Source: Streptomyces longispororuber (GTDB lineage: Bacteria > Actinomycetota > Actinomycetes > Streptomycetales > Streptomycetaceae). From it: DNA of 64,000 nt. The notes under the pieces are model-generated. The model was not told the origin of the DNA. It saw nothing but the letters and a program-made list of their open reading frames with translations, and made no database searches. A program made the translations under genes and the position numbers. Of the stretch, positions 51,356 through 61,235 are shown one piece after another (within the stretch, counting starts at the first letter, position 1; every line of letters begins with the position of its first letter). The stretch is taken from positions 1 through 64,000 of the forward strand of contig NZ_JAMOLN010000030.1 in NCBI RefSeq assembly GCF_024448165.1. Reading direction: 5' to 3'.

Positions 51356-51439
51356 CGCCCGATCATCGCAAGAACGGCGGGGGCCCTCTGTTCAACGCGT
51401 CCGACATGACGCTAGCGTGGAGGCACCTTTGCACACGCG

Positions 51440-53374
<1,935 letters not shown>

Positions 53375-53415
53375 GCACGGCGACCACCGCGTGACGCGAT
53401 GACGGCATGACAGAG

Positions 53416-53446
53416 GGCTCGGGGCCCGCGCAGTTCGCCCCGAGCC
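53416..53446. terminator. Terminator after thiC
   Basis: Perfect 10-bp arms (GGCTCGGGGC at 53416-53425 and complement at 53437-53446) between convergent thiC and a membrane protein gene. Confidence 0.75.
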
Positions 53447-53475
53447 GATGTCATGGCCCCGTGCCCCGCCGGAGG

Positions 53476-54327
53476 TCAGTCCGGCTGGTGCTCGGGGCCG
53501 CCGAAGTCCGGACTGGAGAAGTCCGGGCTCGAGTAGCCGGCGCGCTGCCCGGTGGCGGTGCCGCCGCCGTCCGGGCTGGAGAACCCCGGCCGGTTGTAGC
53601 CGAGTTGGGGCATGCGGCTGGTGGAGCCGCCGCGGCTGCCGCCGAGCGAGGCGCCGCCGCCCGTCGGGGGGTCCGCGAGGGCCTCCCGCAGGAACGGCAG
53701 GATGCCGCGCTCCAGGAGCGCTTTGCCCCAGGCTTCCCTGGCCCGTGCCACCTCCTCGCTCGACTCCCCGTGCGCGCCCGCCTGGAGTGACGTCGCCCCG
53801 TTGCGCAGGGCCGTCAGCAGCAGGCAGACGGCCGCGACGAGGATGCCCGCCGCGGTGAGGGCGCCGAATATCCAGCCGGCCGCGAGGAGCGTGTCGGCGA
53901 AGTCGGGTGCCGGGTTGAGCATCTTCAGGATGTAGCCGACCAGCAGGAAGATCGCGGCGGCGGTCCCGGCGAGAACCGGGGCGAGCACGACGGCGACCGC
54001 GGCGACGCCGGGTCCCGTGGTCTCCGCGACCAGACCGATGGTGGTGTTTCCGGACTCGGTGGCGGTGCCTCCTTCGCGTAGCGGACGGACGGGCCGCGGC
54101 GAGGTGCGCAGTTCCTCGCGGGCCTTGACGAAGTGCTGGTACTCGGTGGCGGCCGCCGTGCTGATCAGTGCGGCGGCGTTCAACGCCATGGTGCGCAGCT
54201 GTTCGGGGTTGAGCCGCTGGCCCACTGCGGCGAGATCAGGCCGGTTCGGTGCGGTACGCAGCGCCTCATCGAGGATCCGCTCGAACTCGGGGCGGTCCTC
54301 GTTCAGCAAATGCGGAGCGCTGTTCAT
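53476..54327 (-). CDS. Two-helix membrane protein with SSPDF-type C-terminal repeats
   Basis: A 283-residue protein of unknown family. A helical N-terminal half (about residues 1-90) is followed by two membrane segments, VAAVAVVLAPVLAGTAAAIFLL and ILVAAVCLLLTAL, then a helical stretch and a Gly/Ser-rich tail with repeated units (GYNRPGFSSPDGG, GYSSPDFSSPDFGGPEH). Aromatic-acidic repeats like these often mediate protein contacts. I favour ATG 54327, with GGGGGA five bases upstream, over ATG 54333. Confidence 0.72.
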   Translation of the reverse strand: MNSAPHLLNEDRPEFERILDEALRTAPNRPDLAAVGQRLNPEQLRTMALNAAALISTAAATEYQHFVKAREELRTSPRPVRPLREGGTATESGNTTIGLVAETTGPGVAAVAVVLAPVLAGTAAAIFLLVGYILKMLNPAPDFADTLLAAGWIFGALTAAGILVAAVCLLLTALRNGATSLQAGAHGESSEEVARAREAWGKALLERGILPFLREALADPPTGGGASLGGSRGGSTSRMPQLGYNRPGFSSPDGGGTATGQRAGYSSPDFSSPDFGGPEHQPD

Positions 54328-54427
54328 GTGCATCCCCCGATGCTCCGTAGGGCTTGGTGGCCCGCATGGTTACGAGCCGTCGGGCAGAAACGGAGGGGAG
54401 CCTGCTACGGATAAGCCGATGGTAGAG

Positions 54428-54449
54428 CTGTCACGGCACGCGGTGACAG
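54428..54449 (-). terminator. Hairpin downstream of the phosphatase gene
   Basis: CTGTCAC (54428-54434) and GTGACAG (54443-54449) form a 7-bp stem about 65 bases past the phosphatase stop on the minus strand. Confidence 0.45.
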
Positions 54450-54516
54450 GGGGTTTCCGGAAATTGGCCCCCTGGCCAGCCGAAGCCTCCGTTTACCGCG
54501 CCTGCCCGATCAACCC

Positions 54517-55611
54517 TCAGATATCCATGGGGAGTTGCTGGACCAGCAGCTTTCCGGCCATGGTCACGCCGCCGTCCATGGCGATGGCGAGGCCGCCCGC
54601 GTACACATGCGGTCCCTCGACGACGGGCCTGCTGTCGGAGGAGTCCGTGCTGTCGGCGCCGGCCTCGGCACCCACCTCGCCGAGGAGGTACGGGATCGGG
54701 CTGTGGCCGTGCACGACCCGCGAGCCGCCGTACGCGCCGAGCAGTTCCTGCACGGCGCCGGGGCCGCTCTCCTCGTCCCGGAAGGCGAACCGCTTGGTGA
54801 ACTTGCGGAACAGGTCCCAGCACTCGTCCGCGTCGTTGCGCGTGAGCGTCTCGCGGACCGTGTCGTTGACCGCCTCGATCGAGTCGCCGTAGTCGAGGTA
54901 GGCGGTGGTGTCGGAGTGCATGAGCAGGTGGTCGTCCTCGAGCTCGATCGCGTCGAGCCGGGACATCCACTGCAGGTGCACGTCCTGGAGGCGGTCCATG
55001 TCGGACTTCTGGCCGCCGTTCAGCAGCCAGGCCGCCTGGAAGGTGGCGGTGCCCGCGCCGGAGTTCACGGGGGTGTCGCCGAACCGCTTGGCGCCGAGCA
55101 GCAGCAGCTCGTGGTTGCCCATGAGCGCCTTGCAGTAGCCGCCCGCCGCGGCCGCCTCGGCGGACAGGCGCATGACGAGGTCGATGACGCCGATGCCGTC
55201 GGGACCGCGATCGGTGAAGTCGCCGAGGAACCACAGGCGCGCGTTGCCCGCGGACCAGTTGCCCTCGGCGTCGATCAGACCTTTCTCCTGGAGCGCCGCG
55301 ACCAGCTCGTCGATGTAGCCGTGCACGTCACCCACGACGTACAGCGGGCCGTGCCCGTCGGCCGGCGGCGCGGGTGCGGGCGCCGGCTGCGGGATCTCGA
55401 CCTGGACCGTGTCCCCGCGGTTGATGACCGGCAGGTCGCGCGCGGTCGGGGTGTAGCCGTCGGGGAAGGCCTCGGCATCGTCCGGGGCGGGGCCGGATTC
55501 GGGCTCGGTGGGCACCACGTTCGCCGGTACGTCATGGACGTACGCGGGAACACGGAAGTCGCGCAGCGTCTCCGTGCGCGCTGCGGGTCCCTGACCGGCC
55601 CCCTGAGTCAT
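54517..55611 (-). CDS. PPP-family metallophosphatase (calcineurin-like)
   Basis: A 364-residue phosphoesterase. The N-terminal 90 residues are Pro/Asp-rich and variable. All PPP motifs are present: GDVHG in YVVGDVHGYIDEL, GDFTDRG in LWFLGDFTDRGPDG, GNHE in ALMGNHELLLLG and HGHSP in RVVHGHSPIPYL. This set fits serine/threonine or bis-nucleosyl tetraphosphatase enzymes that use two metal ions. ATG 55611 has GGAGG six bases upstream, so the longer in-frame starts are not needed. Confidence 0.87.
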   Translation of the reverse strand: MTQGAGQGPAARTETLRDFRVPAYVHDVPANVVPTEPESGPAPDDAEAFPDGYTPTARDLPVINRGDTVQVEIPQPAPAPAPPADGHGPLYVVGDVHGYIDELVAALQEKGLIDAEGNWSAGNARLWFLGDFTDRGPDGIGVIDLVMRLSAEAAAAGGYCKALMGNHELLLLGAKRFGDTPVNSGAGTATFQAAWLLNGGQKSDMDRLQDVHLQWMSRLDAIELEDDHLLMHSDTTAYLDYGDSIEAVNDTVRETLTRNDADECWDLFRKFTKRFAFRDEESGPGAVQELLGAYGGSRVVHGHSPIPYLLGEVGAEAGADSTDSSDSRPVVEGPHVYAGGLAIAMDGGVTMAGKLLVQQLPMDI

Positions 55612-55828
55612 CGACCCCTCCACCATTGCGCCGCCTGTGCACCGGATCGGACTGCCTGGTCGCAGCGGCCCGCGGTGTCGTCCGCCCATCATAGGAATGC
55701 GGCTCGCGCTGTGTGATGCACCAGGGGTGGTGAATCGGTGACGGGCGGCTGTTCACCACGCTTTTCTCCCGAATTGGTGTGGACTTTTCCCCACCGTTCC
55801 CGGGTGCAGGAGGGTCGGCCGCGGGTGG

Positions 55829-56941
55829 TCAGCCCTGCCCCGGGGAGCGGGGCGGGCTGACCGTGGTGCGGGGCGGGCGCCTCATCGACGACGTCCGGAC
55901 GATGAGTTCCGTCGGTATCACCTGCTCGACCGGCTGGTCGGAGTCGACGCCTTCGATGGCGTCGATCAGGAGCTGTACGACGGCCGTGCCGATGCGGCGC
56001 GGTTTGAGCGAGAGGGTGGTGATGGGCGGCTCGGTGTTGGCGTAGACGCTCGACTCGCTGCAGCACACGAGCAGCAGGTCGTCCGGGACGCGCAGCCCGT
56101 ACCGGCGGGCGGCGGCGAGCAGGTCCGTGCCGTTCGGGTCGAACAGGCCGTACACCGCGTCGGGGCGGTCGGGCCGGGCGAGCAGCCGGTCGGCGGCGAC
56201 GGCGCCCGCGCACGGGTCGTGCGCGGGGTACGACTCGTAGACCGGTTCCTGCCCGATCCGCTCGCACCAGCGCAGGTACGCGGAGGTGGAGAGGTGGGTG
56301 TACGTGTCGGTGGTGGTGCCGGTGAGGAGGCCGATGCGGCGGGCGCCGGCCTCGGCGAGGTGGTCGAGGATGCCGAGGACGGCGGCCTCGTGGTCGTTGT
56401 CCACCCAGGCGGTCACGGGCAGGGTGCCCGCGGGACGTCCGTCCGAGACGACGGGCAGGCCCTGGCGGACCAGCTCGCTGACGACCGGGTCGTGGTCGGA
56501 GGGGTCGATGACGACGGTGCCGTCGAGGGCGACGTTCGACCACACGTCGTGGCGTGAGGTGGCGGGCAGGATGACGAGGGCGTACCCGCGGGCGAGCGCG
56601 GCCGAGGTCGCGGCTCTCGCCATCTCCGCGAAGTACGCGAATTCGGTGAAGGTGAAAGGTTCATCCCCGTAGGTCGTCACGGTCAGGCCGATGAGGCCCG
56701 ACTTGCCGGTACGGAGCGTGCGGGCGGCCGCGGAGGGGCGATAGCCCAACCGGTCGGCGACCTCGCGGACATGGCGTCGGGTGGCGTCCGGGAGCCGGCC
56801 CTTGCCGTTGAGCGCATCGGAGACAGTCGTGATCGAGACCCCGGCGGCGGCGGCAACATCTCTGATGCCCGCTCGGCCTGGCCGGGTGCCCCTGCGGGTG
56901 GTCTCCGCCCGGCTCACCTGGTGCTTCCCTGCTGCTGTCAT
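55829..56941 (-). CDS. LacI family transcriptional regulator
   Basis: A 370-residue LacI repressor. The HTH is IRDVAAAAGVSITTVSDALN with the hinge helix RLGYRPSAAARTL; a periplasmic-binding-protein-like effector domain follows (GLTVTTYGDEPFTFTEFAYF, WVDNDHEAAVLGILDHL). A Cys-rich strand LLLVCCSE precedes the last lobe. No sugar operon is next to it. The start at 56941 lacks a Shine-Dalgarno; TACTAT nine bases upstream may be the -10 of a leaderless transcript. It is divergent from the aminotransferase gene. Confidence 0.85.
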   Translation of the reverse strand: MTAAGKHQVSRAETTRRGTRPGRAGIRDVAAAAGVSITTVSDALNGKGRLPDATRRHVREVADRLGYRPSAAARTLRTGKSGLIGLTVTTYGDEPFTFTEFAYFAEMARAATSAALARGYALVILPATSRHDVWSNVALDGTVVIDPSDHDPVVSELVRQGLPVVSDGRPAGTLPVTAWVDNDHEAAVLGILDHLAEAGARRIGLLTGTTTDTYTHLSTSAYLRWCERIGQEPVYESYPAHDPCAGAVAADRLLARPDRPDAVYGLFDPNGTDLLAAARRYGLRVPDDLLLVCCSESSVYANTEPPITTLSLKPRRIGTAVVQLLIDAIEGVDSDQPVEQVIPTELIVRTSSMRRPPRTTVSPPRSPGQG

Positions 56942-56996
56942 GGCGAGCCGATAGTAGGGCTCATGCGGCTGCATGGCGGGGGCGCATATGCCTGGG

Positions 56997-57025
56997 TTGA
57001 CAGGCACGTTTCTGCAAGGTGATAG
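56997..57025 (+). promoter_or_regulatory. Strong promoter upstream of the HisC-like gene
   Basis: A consensus -35 TTGACA (56997-57002) and TGATAG (57020-57025) with a 17-base spacer, reading towards the aminotransferase gene with a leader of about 275 bases. Confidence 0.55.
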
Positions 57026-57079
57026 ATCGTCAATGACCTTGGAATTAGAGGGAGTTGAGGGTCTTCACAGTAGTACGTC

Positions 57080-57095
57080 ACTTGTCGGTACAAGT
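57080..57095. promoter_or_regulatory. Palindromic operator candidate between lacI and hisC-like gene
   Basis: ACTTGT-CGGT-ACAAGT, perfect 6-bp arms, 60 bases downstream of the strong promoter. The shape fits a dimeric repressor site (GntR- or TetR-like). The rest of 56942-57307 shows no gene. Confidence 0.5.
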
Positions 57096-57307
57096 CAGCC
57101 TGCCAAGTCCGCGATGTTGCGACTAGGTCTCAACTCACCTTCACGGGTGATGCGCGCCACGGCGCGAGCCACCGGCGCGCGCCAGGGAGGGGAGCGCTCC
57201 CCCCTCCCCGTACGCCTTCGTGGACCGGAGGCACCGGACCATTGGGGCGGACGGCGAATCCTCTTAAGGTGAGCAGTATTGGAACGGTGGCCACAAGGAG
57301 GACTGCG

Positions 57308-58387
57308 GTGAGCGAGACGAACCCCAAGCTGCGTGCGGAGCTGGCGGGGATCCCCACCTACAAGCCGGGGAAGCCGGCGGCCGCCGGGGGCCCGGTGGCG
57401 TACAAACTGTCCTCCAACGAGAACCCCTATCCGCCGCTGCCCGGGGTGATGGAGCAGGCGATGGCCGCGGCCGGGACCTTCAACCGCTACCCCGACATGG
57501 CCTGCACCGGCCTGATGAACGAGCTGGCGGACCGCTTCGGGGTGCCGGTCTCGCACCTGGCGACCGGCACCGGCTCGGTCGGCGTCGCGCAGCAGCTGCT
57601 CCAGGCGACCAGCGGCCCGGGCGACGAGGTCATCTACGCCTGGCGGTCCTTCGAGGCGTACCCGATCATCACGCAGATCAGCGGGGCGACGTCGGTGCGG
57701 GTGCCGCTGACGGACGGCGAGGTGCACGACCTGGACGCGATGGCCGACGCCATCACCGACCGCACGCGCCTCATCTTCGTCTGCAACCCCAACAACCCCA
57801 CCGGCACCGTGGTGCGCCGGGCCGAGCTGGAGCGGTTCCTCGACCGGGTGCCCTCGGACGTGCTGGTCGTGCTCGACGAGGCGTACCGGGAGTTCATCCG
57901 CGACGCCGAGGTGCCGGACGGCGTGGAGATCTACCGGGACCGGCCGAACGTGGCGGTGCTGCGGACCTTCTCGAAGGCGTACGGCCTCGCGGGGCTGCGG
58001 GTGGGCTTCGCCATCGCCCACGAGCCCGTGGCGGCCGCGCTGCGCAAGACGGCGGTCCCCTTCGGCGTGAGCCAGCTCGCGCAGGACGCGGCGGTCGCCT
58101 CGCTGCGCGCGGAGGACGAACTGCTGGGCCGCGTCGGCTCGTTGGTGGGCGAGCGCACCCGGGTCGTCGACGCGCTGCGGGCGCAGGGCTGGACCGTGCC
58201 CGAGACGCAGGCCAACTTCGTGTGGCTGCGGCTGGGGGAGAAGACCATGGACTTCGCGGCGGCGTGCGAGCAGGCCGGTGTGGTCGTGCGGCCGTTCGCG
58301 GGCGAGGGGATGCGGGCCACGATCGGCGAGACCGAGGCCAACGACATCTTCCTGCAGGCGGCGGAGGCGTTCCGCAAGGAGCTCTGA
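57308..58387 (+). CDS. Histidinol-phosphate/aromatic aminotransferase (HisC family)
   Basis: A 359-residue class II PLP aminotransferase. It opens [16 protein letters not shown], has the [10 protein letters not shown] aspartate/asparagine region (about 159-168), [10 protein letters not shown], and the PLP lysine in [16 protein letters not shown] (about 219-234). Because Streptomyces keeps hisC in the his operon, this copy is probably the aromatic amino acid aminotransferase (Pat-like). GTG 57308 has AAGGAGGA seven bases upstream. Confidence 0.9.
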   Translation: MSETNPKLRAELAGIPTYKPGKPAAAGGPVAYKLSSNENPYPPLPGVMEQAMAAAGTFNRYPDMACTGLMNELADRFGVPVSHLATGTGSVGVAQQLLQATSGPGDEVIYAWRSFEAYPIITQISGATSVRVPLTDGEVHDLDAMADAITDRTRLIFVCNPNNPTGTVVRRAELERFLDRVPSDVLVVLDEAYREFIRDAEVPDGVEIYRDRPNVAVLRTFSKAYGLAGLRVGFAIAHEPVAAALRKTAVPFGVSQLAQDAAVASLRAEDELLGRVGSLVGERTRVVDALRAQGWTVPETQANFVWLRLGEKTMDFAAACEQAGVVVRPFAGEGMRATIGETEANDIFLQAAEAFRKEL

Positions 58388-58557
58388 GCCGGCAGGCTGC
58401 GGATCGCTTCTGGTGGCGGCCGGTTCGGCGGGGGTGACCCCGGCGGGCCGGCCGTTCGCACGTGCCGGGGCGGCGCCCCCGGGGCCGTGTGGTGTTCCTC
58501 GCAGTAAGGGGACCCCCCTTCGGATGCCGACAGCCAGTACGACATAATGCTTGTGAA

Positions 58558-58573
58558 TGTGAACGCGTTCACA
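58558..58573. promoter_or_regulatory. Rex operator (ROP) of the cyd operon
   Basis: TGTGAACGCGTTCACA matches the Rex consensus TGTGAACNNNTTCACA exactly. A CATAAT -10 hexamer lies just upstream (58543-58548), so Rex would sit over the transcription start. Rex releases DNA when NADH/NAD+ rises under oxygen limitation; the cyd operon is its known target in S. coelicolor. Confidence 0.9.
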
Positions 58574-58656
58574 AGCGTGTCCCGGTTCCTCCCGGGATTT
58601 GTGGGATTAAAGGGGCAAACTGCCGCTGTGCCCACAGCGATGTAAGGAGAGACGCA

Positions 58657-60162
58657 GTGGACCTGGCTCTGGCGCCGGAGACCCTGGCGCGATGGCAGTT
58701 CGGCATCACGACCGTCTACCACTTCCTGTTCGTTCCCCTGACGATCTCGCTCGCGGCACTCGTCGCCGGGCTGCAGACCGCCTGGGTCCGGACGGAGAAG
58801 GAGAAGTACCTCAGGGCCACCAAGTTCTGGGGAAAGCTCTTCCTGATCAATATCGCGATGGGTGTCGTCACCGGCATCGTGCAGGAGTTCCAGTTCGGCA
58901 TGAACTGGTCGGACTACTCCCGCTTCGTCGGTGACATCTTCGGGGCGCCGCTGGCCTTCGAAGCGCTGATCGCCTTCTTCTTCGAGTCCACCTTCATCGG
59001 ACTGTGGATCTTCGGCTGGGACAAGCTGCCGAAGAAGATCCACCTGGCCTGCATCTGGATGGTGTCGATCGGCACGGTCCTGTCCGCGTACTTCATCCTC
59101 GCGGCCAACTCCTGGATGCAGCACCCGGTCGGCTACAAGTACAACGAGGCCAACGGCCGGGCCGAGCTCACCGACTTCTGGCACGTACTGACCCAGAACA
59201 CGGCGCTCACCCAGGCGTTCCACACGCTGACCGCCTCGTTCCTCACGGGCGGCGCGTTCATGGTCGGCATCGCGGCCTTCCACCTGGCCCGCAAGAAGCA
59301 CATCGGCGTGATGAAGACCTCGCTGCGGCTCGGCCTGGTCACCGTCGTCGTCGCCGGTCTCCTCACGGCGGTCAGCGGCGACCTGCTCGGCAAGGTCATG
59401 TTCAAGCAGCAGCCGATGAAGATGGCTGCCGCCGAGGCCCTGTGGGACGGTCAGAACTCGGCGCCCTTCTCGGTGTTCGCCTACGGCGACGTCAGCAAGG
59501 GCCACAACACGGTCGAGCTGTCCATCCCCGGGATACTGTCCTTCCTCGCCGACGACAACTTCAACTCGTACGTCCCCGGCATCAACGACACCAACAAGGC
59601 CGAGCAGGAGAAGTACGGGCCCGGCGACTACCGGCCCATCATCCCCGTCACCTTCTGGGCGTTCCGCTGGATGATCGGCTTCGGGATGGCGTCCTTCGCC
59701 CTCGGGATCGTCGGACTCTGGCTCACCCGCAAGAAGTTCATGCTGCCCCAGCACTTGAGGGTGGGTGACGACGAAGTGCCGAACCTGGTGCTGTTCAAGA
59801 ACAAGGCGCTCAGCCCCAAGTTCACCAAGCTCTACTGGCTCGCGGCCCTGTGGACCCTCGGGTTCCCGCTGATCGCCAACTCGTGGGGCTGGATCTTCAC
59901 CGAGATGGGCCGTCAGCCCTGGGTCGTCTACGGCGTCCTGCAGACCCGCGACGCGGTCTCCCCCGGTGTCTCGCAGGCCGAGGTCCTCACCTCGATGACC
60001 GTCTTCACCCTCCTGTACGCGGTGCTCGCCGTGATCGAGGTCAAGCTGCTCGTGAAGTACATCAAGGCCGGACCGCCCGAACTGACCGAGGACGATCTCA
60101 ACCCGCCCACCAAGATCGGCGGAGACCGTGACGCCGACAAGCCGATGGCCTTCTCGTACTAG
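58657..60162 (+). CDS. cydA: Cytochrome bd ubiquinol/menaquinol oxidase subunit I
   Basis: A 501-residue integral membrane protein carrying hemes b558, b595 and d of the high-affinity terminal oxidase. The heme-ligand histidine region WQFGITTVYHFLFVPLT (His about 20), the FQFGMNWSDYSRFVGDIFG and AFFFESTFIGLWIFGW helices and the quinol-binding loop (KMAAAEALWDGQNSAPF) are present. GTG 58657 has AAGGAG seven bases upstream. It is the first gene of cydA-cydB-cydDC, controlled by the Rex operator about 85 bases before the start. Confidence 0.95.
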   Translation: MDLALAPETLARWQFGITTVYHFLFVPLTISLAALVAGLQTAWVRTEKEKYLRATKFWGKLFLINIAMGVVTGIVQEFQFGMNWSDYSRFVGDIFGAPLAFEALIAFFFESTFIGLWIFGWDKLPKKIHLACIWMVSIGTVLSAYFILAANSWMQHPVGYKYNEANGRAELTDFWHVLTQNTALTQAFHTLTASFLTGGAFMVGIAAFHLARKKHIGVMKTSLRLGLVTVVVAGLLTAVSGDLLGKVMFKQQPMKMAAAEALWDGQNSAPFSVFAYGDVSKGHNTVELSIPGILSFLADDNFNSYVPGINDTNKAEQEKYGPGDYRPIIPVTFWAFRWMIGFGMASFALGIVGLWLTRKKFMLPQHLRVGDDEVPNLVLFKNKALSPKFTKLYWLAALWTLGFPLIANSWGWIFTEMGRQPWVVYGVLQTRDAVSPGVSQAEVLTSMTVFTLLYAVLAVIEVKLLVKYIKAGPPELTEDDLNPPTKIGGDRDADKPMAFSY

Positions 60163-60182
60163 GCGAAGGGAGCGCACAGGTC

Positions 60183-61187
<1,005 letters not shown>

Positions 61188-61221
61188 GTCCCTTGGCTCG
61201 ACCCACCTGATGTGAGGGTGT

Positions 61222-61235
61222 GTTTCACGTGAAAC
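61222..61235. promoter_or_regulatory. parS: parS site overlapping the cydDC start codon
   Basis: Perfect GTTTCACGTGAAAC whose right half contains the GTG-AAA that starts cydDC (GTG at 61229-61231). It lies inside the cyd operon, 34 bases after cydB. Confidence 0.93.

Noticed and set aside
57931-60177. Long minus-strand open frame opposite hisC-like and cydA genes
   Set aside because: Asp/Glu/Arg/Gly low-complexity translation, antisense to clear CydA coding sequence.
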